Origin: Actinocrispum wychmicini
GTDB lineage: Bacteria; Actinomycetota; Actinomycetes; Mycobacteriales; Pseudonocardiaceae
NCBI RefSeq assembly: GCF_004345645.1
Contig: NZ_SLWS01000001.1
Coordinates: 933,546 to 997,545 of the forward strand
Direction: 5' to 3'
DNA: 64,000 nt
In this document: piece by piece, positions 42,137 through 50,871 of the stretch
How positions within the stretch are numbered: the stretch's first letter is position 1
Layout: the number at the start of each line of letters is the position of its first letter
Made by a program: the position numbers and the translations under genes
The notes under the pieces: model-generated
The model's input: only the letters and a program-made list of their open reading frames with translations
Databases searched by the model: none
Told to the model about the DNA's origin: nothing

Positions 42137-42269
42137 CCCGCTGCGCCGATCGGGTGATAACCGTGGAAAGCATGTGTGACCTGCGTTAACACCTCGTATC
42201 CGGGACCGGTAACAGTCAGGTCACGGGGGTAGGCTACTGGCGGTCAGTACGCCTGTAGCAGGGAGACGC

Positions 42270-43229
42270 ATGGCGCCCAAGGTCGTCTTGGTCACCGGAG
42301 CGGGCGGGTACGTCGGAGCACATCTGGCCGCACGCCTCGCCGCCAACCCGGACATCGAACGAGTTCTCGGAGTGGACACCGCTCCGCCCGCCAGCAGCCT
42401 GCTGAAGGCCATGGGCCGGGCGGAGTTCGTCCGCGCCGACATCCGCAATCCGCTGATCGCGAAGGTGCTCAGCTCGGCCCGGGTGGACACGGTCGTCCAT
42501 GCCGCGACGACCGCGAACCCGCCGGGCCCGTCCCGCCGCACGGTCATCAAAGAGATGAACGTGATCGGCACCATGCAGCTGCTCGCCGCGTGTCAACGGT
42601 CGCCGCTGGTCCGCAATCTGGTCGTGAAGTCCAGTGCGGCGATCTACGGCGCCGGCGCGCGGGTACCGGCGGTGTGCACAGAGGACATGGCGCCCAAGGC
42701 GAGCAGTGGGTACGCCAAGGACGCGGTCGAAGTCGAAGGCTACGTGCGGGGTTTCGCACGCCGTCGCCCAGACGTCCGCGTCACTGTGACCAGGCTGACG
42801 AACATGATCGGCCCGGGTGTGGACACTGTGCTCACACGGTATTTCGCGTTGCCTGTCGTACCAACCGTGCTCGGGTACGACGCGCGCGTGCAGTTGCTGC
42901 ATCCCGAGGACGCGCTAGCCGTCCTCGAACGCGCGACCGTCGCGGATCTGCCAGGCGTGTACAACGTCGGCGGCGACGGCGTGCTGTCGTTGTCACAGGC
43001 CATCCGGCGCGCGGGCAAGCTGCCCGTGCCCATGCCGCGGGCGGCGTTGCCCGCGGCCGGCCGTGTCCTCAAAGGCGTGGACTTCTCCGACGACCAGATC
43101 CAGTTCCTCAACTACGGCCGGGTCGTGGACACCACACGGCTGAAGCGCGACTTCGGGTTCGAGCCGAAGTGGAGCACCCGGCAGGCCTTTGACGACTTCG
43201 TACACGACAAGAGACGTATCGATGGGTGA
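42270..43229 (+). CDS. NAD-dependent epimerase/dehydratase family protein (GalE2-like)
   Basis: 319 residues. The extended-SDR NAD loop is VLVTGAGGYVGAHLAARL, with AATTANPPGPS and SSAAIYGAG further on. The usual YxxxK active-site motif is not seen: the position reads YAKDA, so a Lys is at +2 rather than +4. The C-terminus has HPEDALAVLERATV and YNVGGDGV as in sugar epimerases. Conserved beside the acyltransferase that follows (Rv0501-Rv0502 in mycobacteria). The substrate is unknown; catalytic activity is uncertain. Confidence 0.82.
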   Translation: MAPKVVLVTGAGGYVGAHLAARLAANPDIERVLGVDTAPPASSLLKAMGRAEFVRADIRNPLIAKVLSSARVDTVVHAATTANPPGPSRRTVIKEMNVIGTMQLLAACQRSPLVRNLVVKSSAAIYGAGARVPAVCTEDMAPKASSGYAKDAVEVEGYVRGFARRRPDVRVTVTRLTNMIGPGVDTVLTRYFALPVVPTVLGYDARVQLLHPEDALAVLERATVADLPGVYNVGGDGVLSLSQAIRRAGKLPVPMPRAALPAAGRVLKGVDFSDDQIQFLNYGRVVDTTRLKRDFGFEPKWSTRQAFDDFVHDKRRIDG

Positions 43230-44217
43230 ACCGCACATGCAGGAAGCTCAAGTCATTCCCCTGCGCAGCCCCGCACAACGTCGTCGGATGGGGAACGGCC
43301 GCGCGGTCGCGCGACCCGTTCCGGACACGCGCCCCCCAGTCGAACCGACCCCGCTGCACCCGCGGCCAGAGCCGACCGGCATCAGGCAGAGCCTGGCCGA
43401 CGCGCTCGGTTTCGTGCGCAAGCGGCTGGCCGGTGACTACTCGGTCGACGAGTTCGGCTTCGACCCCCAGCTCACCGACAACGTGCTCATGCCGCCACTG
43501 AAAGTGTTGTACGACAAGTGGTTCCGCGTGGAAGCGCGCGGCACGGAGAACCTGCCGGCGGACGGTGGCGCCCTGGTGGTGTCGAACCACTCGGGCACGT
43601 TGCCGGTGGACTCGGTGATGACCGCCATCGCGGTCCACGAGAACACGGCGACCAGCCGGCACCTGCGGATGCTCGGCGCGGACCTGGTCTTCCAGATCCC
43701 GGTCCTCGGTGCCCTGGCGCGCAAGACCGGCCAGACGCTGGCGTGCATGGCGGACGCCGAACGGCTGCTGCGGTCCGGCGAGATCGTCGGGGTGTGGCCG
43801 GAAGGCTTCAAGGGCGTGGGAAAGCCGTTCAAGGACAGGTACAAGCTGCAACGCTTCGGCCGGGGCGGGTTCGTCGCGGCGGCGCTGCGCACCGGCGTGC
43901 CGATCATCCCGGTGTCCGTGGTGGGCGCCGAGGAGATCTACCCGAAGATCGGCGAGGTGAAGCCGCTGGCCAGGCTGCTGGGCCTGCCGTACTTCCCGAT
44001 CACGCCGACCTGGCCGTTGCTCGGCCCGCTTGGCGCGGTCCCGTTGCCGTCCAAGTGGTACATCGAGTTCGGCAGTCCGATCAGGACGGACGAGCACGAC
44101 CCGGCCGACGCGGACGACCCGGCGGTGGTGTTCAACCTGACCGACCAGGTCCGGGAGACGATCCAGCAGACGATCTACCGCCTCCTCGACCAACGCCCCG
44201 GCGTCTTCCGCGGCTGA
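43222..44217 (+). CDS. Lysophospholipid acyltransferase family protein (PlsC-like)
   Basis: 331 residues from ATG 43222, overlapping the epimerase end by 8 bp. The acyltransferase core has SNHSGTLPVDSVM, where His and Asp are separated by six rather than four residues, plus VGVWPEGFKGVGKPF, the EGT-like motif (EGFKG), and VPIIPVSVVGAEEIYP. No strong membrane helix is seen. Similar proteins near this epimerase in mycobacteria (Rv0502) are membrane-associated acyltransferases. It probably acylates a glycerolipid; the acceptor is unknown. Confidence 0.82.
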   Translation: MGEPHMQEAQVIPLRSPAQRRRMGNGRAVARPVPDTRPPVEPTPLHPRPEPTGIRQSLADALGFVRKRLAGDYSVDEFGFDPQLTDNVLMPPLKVLYDKWFRVEARGTENLPADGGALVVSNHSGTLPVDSVMTAIAVHENTATSRHLRMLGADLVFQIPVLGALARKTGQTLACMADAERLLRSGEIVGVWPEGFKGVGKPFKDRYKLQRFGRGGFVAAALRTGVPIIPVSVVGAEEIYPKIGEVKPLARLLGLPYFPITPTWPLLGPLGAVPLPSKWYIEFGSPIRTDEHDPADADDPAVVFNLTDQVRETIQQTIYRLLDQRPGVFRG

Positions 44218-44226
44218 CACACGGGC

Positions 44227-44646
44227 TCACGGGCACTGCTCCTCGTTCTTCACGGCGGCGAAGTCGATCACCGACTTGATGGTGATCGACGTGCCCGCGG
44301 CCGGCGTCTGCGCGCAGATCTTCCAGTTGCGGTCCAGGACCTGCTGGCGTTTCTTGCCGGTGGCGTCGTGTGACGTGGTGAGGAAAAGCGGGTCGCCGGT
44401 CAGCTTCTGCATCTGGTCCTGGGCGGCCTGTAGGTTGTTGCCCACCAGGTTGGGCATCTGCCACGCCTTGCCCGGACTGGGGGCGGTGGATCCGGTGGTC
44501 GAGGTCGGCGCCGGGACGGGGGTCGGCTGCTGAACAGTCGCCTGCATGGTCGCCGTGGCCGCCTTGCTGCCAACCGAAGACCCTGTCCCCGGGTTGCATC
44601 CGGCGACAAACAGCGCCAACAGCACCAGCGTTGCGAATCTGGTCAC
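44227..44646 (-). CDS. PASTA-domain lipoprotein
   Basis: 139 residues. The signal peptide ends in lipobox VAGC (LALFVAGCNPG). A Thr/Pro/Ser linker (about 20-60) precedes one PASTA domain (about 62-135; QMPNLVGNNLQAAQDQMQKL and CAQTPAAGTSI). PASTA domains bind muropeptides or lipid II and are usually found in kinases and PBPs; here it is alone. It probably sits on the outer membrane face near sites of wall synthesis. Only 9 bp separate its stop from the convergent acyltransferase. Confidence 0.85.
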   Translation of the reverse strand: MTRFATLVLLALFVAGCNPGTGSSVGSKAATATMQATVQQPTPVPAPTSTTGSTAPSPGKAWQMPNLVGNNLQAAQDQMQKLTGDPLFLTTSHDATGKKRQQVLDRNWKICAQTPAAGTSITIKSVIDFAAVKNEEQCP

Positions 44647-44673
44647 ATCTTCAGAGGTACCACGAATGCGCGG

Positions 44674-45612
44674 TTACGACGCTTCGCGTCTGCGGTACGC
44701 CAACCCGACCGCGATCGCCCCGGCCAGCGCGCCCGCGCCGAGCACCGACGGCACGCCGATCTTCGCCGCCTTGCGGCCGGTCCGGAAGTCGCGGATCTCC
44801 CAGCCGCGCTTGCGGGCCACGTCCCGCAGGTCACCGTCCGGGTTGATGGCCACCGCGGTGCCCACCACCGACAGCATCGGCACGTCGTTGACTGAGTCCG
44901 AGTAGGCCGAGCAGCGCCGCAGGTCCAGGCCCTCGCGGGCGGCCAGTGCCCGGACCGCGTGCGCCTTGGCCTGGCCGTGCAGCAGGTCACCGACGAGCTT
45001 CCCGGTGTACACGCCGTTCTCGCTTTCCAGGACCGTGCCCAGCGCGCCGGTCAGGCCGAGCCGGCGGGCGATGATCGCGGCCAGGTCCACCGGGGTCGCC
45101 GTCACCAGCCAGACCCGCTGGCCGGCGTCCATGTGCATCTGCGCGAGCGCCCTGGTGCCCGACCAGATCTTGTCGGCCATCAGCTCGTCGTAGATCTCCT
45201 CGCCGTGCGCGCGCATCTCGTCGACGCCGTGGCCGGCGATGAAGCCGAGGCCGGTTTCCCGGCTGCGCTTGATGCCTTCCTTGCTCTCGCTGCCCATCAG
45301 CCGGAACTTGGCCTGCTCCAAGGCGAACCGGGCCAGGTCACCGGTGGTGAAGAACTTGCGCGCGGCCATCCCGCGGGCGAAGTGGAAGATCGACGCGCCC
45401 ATCATCATGGTGTTGTCCACGTCGAAGAAGGCGGCCGCGGTCAGATCCGGCGGCCCGCTGACCGGAGGTGCCTCGAGCTCCATCGCGACCGCGGCGTCGG
45501 CGGAGGCTGCGCCGGCAAGGACGGCCAGCCGTTCCAACTCCGGTTGTTTCTCCTGTTCACGCCTGCGGGTCACTGCCGAGCCTCCGGGAAAATCACGAGT
45601 TACCCCCATCAA
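44674..45612 (-). CDS. HAD-superfamily IB phosphatase (SerB-like) with membrane tail
   Basis: 312 residues. After a charged N-terminal extension (about 1-58) comes the HAD motif [18 protein letters not shown] (D-x-D), motif II in [10 protein letters not shown] (T), a Lys region, and motif [15 protein letters not shown]. The C-terminal about 20 residues are hydrophobic ([17 protein letters not shown]), then RRRE, a tail-anchor-like helix. Similar to SerB1 (Rv0505c) but closer to actinobacterial HAD-IB membrane-associated phosphatases; the substrate may be a lipid or phosphoserine. Confidence 0.85.
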   Translation of the reverse strand: MMGVTRDFPGGSAVTRRREQEKQPELERLAVLAGAASADAAVAMELEAPPVSGPPDLTAAAFFDVDNTMMMGASIFHFARGMAARKFFTTGDLARFALEQAKFRLMGSESKEGIKRSRETGLGFIAGHGVDEMRAHGEEIYDELMADKIWSGTRALAQMHMDAGQRVWLVTATPVDLAAIIARRLGLTGALGTVLESENGVYTGKLVGDLLHGQAKAHAVRALAAREGLDLRRCSAYSDSVNDVPMLSVVGTAVAINPDGDLRDVARKRGWEIRDFRTGRKAAKIGVPSVLGAGALAGAIAVGLAYRRREAS

Positions 45613-45636
45613 GACAGGGTACTGACCCGAAGGAGA

Positions 45637-46707
45637 TCAACCGATCCGGATCGCCGGGAGTCCGGGGAGCAGGGCCGGAATTTGCAGGATTGGTATGGGC
45701 AGCGAGGGCATGTCGGGGTCGGCCGGCCGGGTCGGTGGGGTGGGTACGGGTACCGGCACCAACGGGACCGGTGGCGCGGACGTGGTCAGCGGGGTCGGCG
45801 CCGCCTCCGACGGGGCCGCGGGCGGTGGCGTCTGCGGAGCGGACGTCTTCACCTTCGGCGGGTTGCCGGGCGGGCTTGGCACGCCCGGCGGCAGGGTGTT
45901 CGCCGCGGGCCGCTGGCAGGCGTCCGAGGCGGGCAGCAGGCCGATGTCGTCGGACGCACCGGTGGTGATCTGGTAGCACTCGACCCGGCCGAGCAGGGCC
46001 GTGACCCGGTCGGCGATCCGGACGAGGAGCTGCCGCGACTCCCGCTCCTTGTCCCGCGCCTGGATCGGCAGGCGCGGGTCGAGCGCGGCCAGCCGGCCGT
46101 CCTGCTGGCCGGACCAGACCTTCAGGGTGTTCAGCTGCTGCAGGTCGCCCCGGGTGGACAGCGCGATCAGCTGGCGGGACGCCTGCGAGGTGTCGTTGTC
46201 GAAGTCCGTCAACGCCGTCAGGTAGCCGCCGACGGGGGCGTTGCCCAGGTCGGGGTGCAGTTCGGCGAGCTTCGTCATCTCGTCGACCCGGGCCGCGGCG
46301 AACTCCAGGCGCTTGAGGGCCTTGGGCTGGTCACCGAACGTCAGGCCCATCGAGGCCGCCTCGGCGGTCTTTTTTACACCGTAAAGCGCGTCGCCGGGCA
46401 GCGCGTCCTTGGACAGCAGAAAACTCATCCCGGCCAAGGCGAACACCAGCGCGAGCGCGGCCGCGAGGGCCACCGCGAACCGGCCGCGCCGGGAGCTGAC
46501 AGCCGGTCGGGCCGCGTTGAGCACACGTTTGCGCATCCGTGCCCGGGCCAGGTCGTCCGGCTTGACGTCGATGTCGCGCAGCGCCGCGACGATCGCCAGC
46601 TCGGCGTCGAACTCGGGATCGGATGTGCGCGACTCCACAGCGCGAGCGAACCGCTCGGCCTGGTCGTCTGACGCGCTGTCCACCGGTCTCCCTGGGGTAG
46701 CCGACAT
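45637..46707 (-). CDS. DUF5667 membrane protein, probable sigma-associated regulator
   Basis: 356 residues from ATG 46707. A cytoplasmic N-terminus (about 1-65, acidic and helical, as in anti-sigma factors) leads to one TM segment (about 77-97, FAVALAAALALVFALAGMSF), then a DUF5667 region (KDALPGDALYGVKKTAEAAS and following helices) and a long Pro-rich C-terminal tail outside. DUF5667 proteins commonly pair with BldN-type sigma factors. The sigma gene at 47884 is on the same strand upstream, but a plus-strand gene lies between them. Confidence 0.8.
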   Translation of the reverse strand: MSATPGRPVDSASDDQAERFARAVESRTSDPEFDAELAIVAALRDIDVKPDDLARARMRKRVLNAARPAVSSRRGRFAVALAAALALVFALAGMSFLLSKDALPGDALYGVKKTAEAASMGLTFGDQPKALKRLEFAAARVDEMTKLAELHPDLGNAPVGGYLTALTDFDNDTSQASRQLIALSTRGDLQQLNTLKVWSGQQDGRLAALDPRLPIQARDKERESRQLLVRIADRVTALLGRVECYQITTGASDDIGLLPASDACQRPAANTLPPGVPSPPGNPPKVKTSAPQTPPPAAPSEAAPTPLTTSAPPVPLVPVPVPTPPTRPADPDMPSLPIPILQIPALLPGLPAIRIG

Positions 46708-46787
46708 CTCGAATCGATGCTCAGGTCTTCGGAAGAGATAACGAATCCATCGCACTCACAGTTACGGCCGGCGGGCAACCCCGTTCA

Positions 46788-47948
46788 GTGGTCAACCGTC
46801 TCCGGATAGTGAGGATCCGTGTCGTGCTCGCCGCGCTGGCGGGCCTACTCGTCTTTTCTACTCCTTCCTACGCAGGCCAGGCGGGCTTTTTGCCGTCCTC
46901 GACCAGCTGGCTCACGGCCAGCCGGGGTGCGGTGTTCGGCTACACGCCCTGCGGCGGGGACCTCTGTCCCGCGCTGCTCGGCACCGTCGACGGGGGTGCC
47001 ACCTGGCACGCGCTGACCCCGCCGCCGGTGAAGCTCCCTGACAACCACAACCAGGTCCAGCTCACCGTCATCGACCGGCGCACCAGTTTCGTCTCCGACG
47101 GGACTTCGTTGTGGGCCACCAACGATTCGGCACGCAGCTGGTACCAGATCAGCCTGAGCGCCTTACGCACGCCGTTCTTCATTTCGAAGGTCGCGATCTC
47201 ACACGGCAAGGTGTTCGCCGTGGCGCAGTCCCTCGGAAACGGGGAAGAGGATTTCACCCAGATCTACTCGGCCCCGGTCGGGGCGACGATTCTGCGGCCA
47301 CTCGCCGGATTCGTCGCCAAGGGCGGCATCAACTACGGCGACATCGCCGTGGACGGCAACGTCATCCAGCTCTACCTCGGCGCCGACTTCGCGTCCGAGC
47401 AATACGGCTACTCCGTGGACGGAATTCACTTCCGGGTGGCGCCCTCGCCTTGCCCGGTGGCGAACTTCGCCCGCCTCGGCGGCATCAGGGACGGCCGGCC
47501 GATGGTGTTGTGCAACGGCGGCGGCGGCTCGCCCGCGCCCGGCCACATGACCCGGCAGGTGTGGACGGCTCCGCAGCTCGGCGGCACGTTCGAGGCGTCC
47601 GCGCCGGCCCCGGACGTGGGCATCACACAGGGCTTCGGACCGGCCTCGCCGCAGAACATCACAATCGCCGCGGTCGGCGGTGGGATCGGAATCCTGCACA
47701 ACAGTTTCGACGGCGGCCAGACCTGGAAGTCGCTCACCCTGAGCGAGCGCGGATTCGGTCTTTTCGACCTGCGTTTCGTGACCGACAAAGTCGGTTTCGT
47801 GGTGGACGGCACGCCGGACTCCGCGGACGGTTCCGCGGTATTCCGGTCCGTCGACGCCGGGCACACCTGGCAGGAAATGAAGATCAACGCCACCCGTTGG
47901 GCAACAACTGGGCAAGGCGGCGGACCGCCCGGTGCTGAAGCGCTTTGA
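46788..47948 (+). CDS. Secreted BNR/beta-propeller-like protein
   Basis: 386 residues with a signal peptide (RVVLAALAGLLVFSTPSYAG). Several Asp-box (BNR) motifs are spread through it: TVDGGATWHAL, STDSARSWY-like NDSARSWYQI, SFDGGQTWKSL, SVDAGHTWQEM. These build sialidase or photosystem-assembly-type propellers. Cysteines near 55-60 (CGGDLC) may form a disulfide outside the cell. Its 3' end overlaps the convergent sigma gene by 65 bp. It splits the sigma-DUF5667 pair and looks inserted. Function unknown. Confidence 0.78.
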   Translation: MVNRLRIVRIRVVLAALAGLLVFSTPSYAGQAGFLPSSTSWLTASRGAVFGYTPCGGDLCPALLGTVDGGATWHALTPPPVKLPDNHNQVQLTVIDRRTSFVSDGTSLWATNDSARSWYQISLSALRTPFFISKVAISHGKVFAVAQSLGNGEEDFTQIYSAPVGATILRPLAGFVAKGGINYGDIAVDGNVIQLYLGADFASEQYGYSVDGIHFRVAPSPCPVANFARLGGIRDGRPMVLCNGGGGSPAPGHMTRQVWTAPQLGGTFEASAPAPDVGITQGFGPASPQNITIAAVGGGIGILHNSFDGGQTWKSLTLSERGFGLFDLRFVTDKVGFVVDGTPDSADGSAVFRSVDAGHTWQEMKINATRWATTGQGGGPPGAEAL

Positions 47949-48510
47949 TGGCCCCTTCGTTGCGGTGCATCAGCTCAGCGGTCTCGGCCACCGAAAGCCC
48001 TTGCAGGAAACGCAGGGCGATACATTCACGCTGATCGTCGCCGAGCTGCTCGACGCACCTGAGCAGCTCGGCGTTCGTGATCTTCGCCATGACCTGCTGC
48101 TCGGGGCCGACCTGGACGGTGCGGTCGTCGTCCACCTCGGCCTTGGTCACCTCCAGCCGGAACCGGCTGGACTTGACGTGGTCGAGCACGAGGTTGCGGG
48201 CGATCGTCACCAGCCAGGCGCCCACATCCCGGCCCTGGTAGGTGACGGACGCGATCCGCCGCAGCGCCCGCAGGAACGTCTCGCTCGTCACATCCTCGGC
48301 CAGTTCGCGGTCGCCGACCCGGAACAGCACGTACCGATAGACGACGTCCACATAGCGTCCGTACAGCTTGCCGAAGGCGGAGGTGTCGCCGCGTTGGGCG
48401 CTGTGCACCAGCTCCCACGCCTGGCGGTGTTGGACGTCCGGCTCCTGGTCCGTGCCAGCATCCGGCCGTGGTTGGGCGCTGGAACGCGCCTGCCACGACG
48501 GTGAAGGCAT
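47884..48510 (-). CDS. BldN-like ECF sigma factor
   Basis: 208 residues from ATG 48510, which has GAGGGAG ahead. A 35-residue Pro/Gln-rich N-terminal extension precedes region 2 (about 40-105; AFGKLYGRYVDVVYRYVLFR, DVTSETFLRALRRI) and region 4 (about 140-200; ECIALRFLQGLSVAETAEL, MHRNEGAIKALQHRAVRRLA). Extension plus sequence pattern fit the BldN group, which controls development in streptomycetes. Here its likely membrane partner, DUF5667, is downstream beyond an inserted plus-strand gene. Confidence 0.87.
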   Translation of the reverse strand: MPSPSWQARSSAQPRPDAGTDQEPDVQHRQAWELVHSAQRGDTSAFGKLYGRYVDVVYRYVLFRVGDRELAEDVTSETFLRALRRIASVTYQGRDVGAWLVTIARNLVLDHVKSSRFRLEVTKAEVDDDRTVQVGPEQQVMAKITNAELLRCVEQLGDDQRECIALRFLQGLSVAETAELMHRNEGAIKALQHRAVRRLAQLLPNGWR

Positions 48511-48703
48511 GGGTACTCCCTCGTCGGTTCTCCCGAGCGACCGCACCGCCGCGCCGGAGCCATAGCGCAGCATACGGGTTGTTACTGCGAAGTAGGTAGC
48601 GGGTTGGATATGAGGATGAGACACGATATGCGCACCTACGTGACGCAAGTGAGGCATGCCACACTGCGTGTCGAAACCCAAAGACCCATTCGGAGGTTCA
48701 GCC

Positions 48704-50134
48704 ATGGCGGAGGCGCCGCGCAACGTGTCCGACCTGGTCGCGGACGCGGCCAGGCAGGCACCTGACCGCCTCGCGTTCGCCGAGGCCGGTAGCGACGTGG
48801 TGGTGACCTGGGCCCAGCTGGACACCGCGGTCAACGCCGAGGCGCGCCGCCTGCTCGACGACGGGCTGCAGCCCGGCGAGCGGGTGGCCATCCGGCTGCC
48901 GACCGGCGTCGCGCTCGTCACGTCCCTGTTCGCGGTGATGCGCGCGGGCGGCATCGCGGTGCCGATGGCGGTGGACCTTCCTGATCGTGAACGCGCCCGC
49001 ATCACCGACCACAGCACACCCAGGTTCGTGATCGACGAACCGCCCGCCGGTGGTGCCGCGGAACCCGTTGCGGCCGTCTCCGGCGGCGAGGACATCGCTG
49101 TCCTTTGCTACACGTCCGGGACCGCGGGTGTGCCGCGTGGCGTGATGTTGTCGCATCGGGCGCTGCTGGCGAACGTCGCCCAGTGCGCCGCCCTGAAACC
49201 GGCTCCGGTGACGTCCACCGACCGGGTCCTGCTCGCGGTGCCGCTGTTCCACGCGTACGGCCTGGGGCCGGGCGTGTTCCAGGTCGCCGCCGCGGCCGCC
49301 TCCGGCGTGCTGATGGACCACTTCAGCGTCGAACCGGCCCTGCGGGCGTGCAAGGAGTTCCGGATCACCGCGATCGTCGGCGTGCCACCGATGTACCAGG
49401 CGTTCGCCCAGGTGCCGTCGGACCAGCTGGACGACGCCCTGTCCACACTCCGCCTGCTGACCTCCGGCGCGGCCCCGCTCGACCCGGCGACGTTGGCCGC
49501 CATGCGGGCCGCGACCGGCCTCAACGTCTTCGAGGGCTACGGCCTGACCGAGACCGGCCCGGTGGTGACCTGGACCCTGGTCGGCGGCGTGGCCAAACCC
49601 GGTTCGGTCGGCCGGCCGCTGCCCGGTGTCGAGCTGCGACTCGTGGACAGCGACGGAACACCCGGCGGCGAGGACGAAGAAGAGGACGCCGGTGTGGTCT
49701 CGGTCCGTGGCGCCAACCTGTTCTCCGGCTACTGGCCCGACGGCGCGCACGGCCCCGACGCCGACGGATGGTTCCGCACCGGCGACGTGGGCTACCTCGA
49801 CGACGACGGCGACCTGCACCTGGTGGACCGCGCGAACGACCTGATCATCGTGAACGGCTTCAACGTGTACCCGCACGAGGTCGAGCAGGTGTTGGCGGAA
49901 CTGCCGGACGTGGTCGAGGCGGCGGCCGTCGGCGTCCCCGACGAGCGGACAGGCGAGCGGGTCAAAGCGGTGCTCGTGCTGAAATCCGGCGCGGCCCTGA
50001 CCGAGGCGGACGTGCACGCGCACTGCACGGCCCGGCTGGCGAAGTTCAAAGTGCCGGGCCCGGTCGAGTTCGTCGACGTGCTGCCCCACTCGATCACCGG
50101 CAAACTGCGCCGCGCGTCACTGCGTAACGTATAG
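48704..50134 (+). CDS. AMP-dependent acyl-CoA synthetase/ligase (FadD-like)
   Basis: 476 residues from ATG 48704 with GGAGG 8 bp upstream. Core motifs: AMP-binding CYTSGTAGVPRGVMLSH, A4-like PLFHAYGLGPG, A5 EGYGLTETGPVV, A7 WFRTGDVGYLD, and the C-terminal Lys in LPHSITGKLRR. It activates a carboxylate with ATP and CoA. The binding pocket sequence does not define the substrate. It directly precedes the glutaredoxin gene with 3 bp between. Confidence 0.87.
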   Translation: MAEAPRNVSDLVADAARQAPDRLAFAEAGSDVVVTWAQLDTAVNAEARRLLDDGLQPGERVAIRLPTGVALVTSLFAVMRAGGIAVPMAVDLPDRERARITDHSTPRFVIDEPPAGGAAEPVAAVSGGEDIAVLCYTSGTAGVPRGVMLSHRALLANVAQCAALKPAPVTSTDRVLLAVPLFHAYGLGPGVFQVAAAAASGVLMDHFSVEPALRACKEFRITAIVGVPPMYQAFAQVPSDQLDDALSTLRLLTSGAAPLDPATLAAMRAATGLNVFEGYGLTETGPVVTWTLVGGVAKPGSVGRPLPGVELRLVDSDGTPGGEDEEEDAGVVSVRGANLFSGYWPDGAHGPDADGWFRTGDVGYLDDDGDLHLVDRANDLIIVNGFNVYPHEVEQVLAELPDVVEAAAVGVPDERTGERVKAVLVLKSGAALTEADVHAHCTARLAKFKVPGPVEFVDVLPHSITGKLRRASLRNV

Positions 50135-50137
50135 CCC

Positions 50138-50374
50138 GTGCCCCAAGTGATCGTGGTCAGCCGGCATGAGTGCCACGCGTGCGAACAAGCCGAAGCGGAC
50201 GTGTCCCGGATCTGCGGCGAACTCGGCGTGCCGTGGACAACCCAGGACGTCGACGCCGACCCCGAACTGCGCGCCGAGTACGGCGACCGCGTCCCGGTGA
50301 TCCTCATCGACGGCGTGGAGCACGGCTACTGGAAGGTGGAGGAGGCCCGGTTCCGGGCCGCCCTCACCCGATAG
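50138..50374 (+). CDS. Glutaredoxin-like protein (CxxC)
   Basis: 78 residues, GTG start. The thioredoxin fold opens with VIVVSRHECHACEQAEADVS (active site CHAC), followed by VDADPELRAEYGDRVPVILID with the cis-Pro after Val. In mycobacteria the same family sits just upstream of hemA (Rv0508). It may be a mycothiol-linked or thioredoxin-linked redoxin. The gene follows the acyl-CoA ligase by 3 bp. Confidence 0.88.
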   Translation: MPQVIVVSRHECHACEQAEADVSRICGELGVPWTTQDVDADPELRAEYGDRVPVILIDGVEHGYWKVEEARFRAALTR

Positions 50375-50418
50375 CTCAGCAGCTGTTGTCCATCTGGTCG
50401 AACCGCTTCTTCGGTCTT

Positions 50419-50711
50419 TCATTGACAGGTGCCCAGCATGTCCACGAGGGCTTCGGCCTGTTTCCGCAGATCCCTGCTCGTCGATGCCTTGACATACGCT
50501 CGTCCGGCGTCGGCGCAGCGGTTCGGGTTCTTCGCCAACTCGACGATTCTCAGATTGTCGGATCGGGGTCGGTGACCGGCGGCAGGACCGCCGGAAACGG
50601 CTGGTCCTGTTGCCGCACAGGCAATGCGCCACTTGGCCGCGGTTCGACCTGCGGAGTGGCCGGATCGGACGGTTGCGGTACTGGGGACGGGTCAGGGCTT
50701 TCTTCGGTCAT
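50419..50711 (-). pseudogene. Split small gene: Pro-rich ORF plus shifted Cys-containing ORF
   Basis: From ATG 50711 (GGGGGA upstream) a 53-codon ORF reads MTEESPDPSPVPQPSDPAT and ends VTDPDPTI-stop at 50550. Near that stop another frame carries a convincing peptide, LRIVELAKNPNRCADAGRAY then VKASTSRDLRKQAEALVDML, ending GTCQ at 50419, with no ATG or GTG start of its own. The two pieces look like one about 96-residue protein broken by a one-base shift near 50560. It could be a pseudogene or a sequencing error. Confidence 0.45.
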
Positions 50712-50871
50712 CGTTATCCCCCAATGGGACGATAGTTACGCGGGGGTGCGTTCGGAGCGGATGATTTCCCACCGCCCCGGTGTGGTGCGAATCGCTCCAA
50801 TCGGGCAGAACGTAACGGAGTTCTTACCGTTTCCGTCGAGATGATGCGAACGAGTTGATCCAGGGCATCGA

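Noticed and set aside
42180..42225. MtrA-type GTAAC repeats before the epimerase
   Set aside because: GTTAAC and GGTAAC half-sites are present but too degenerate and wrongly spaced to support the call.
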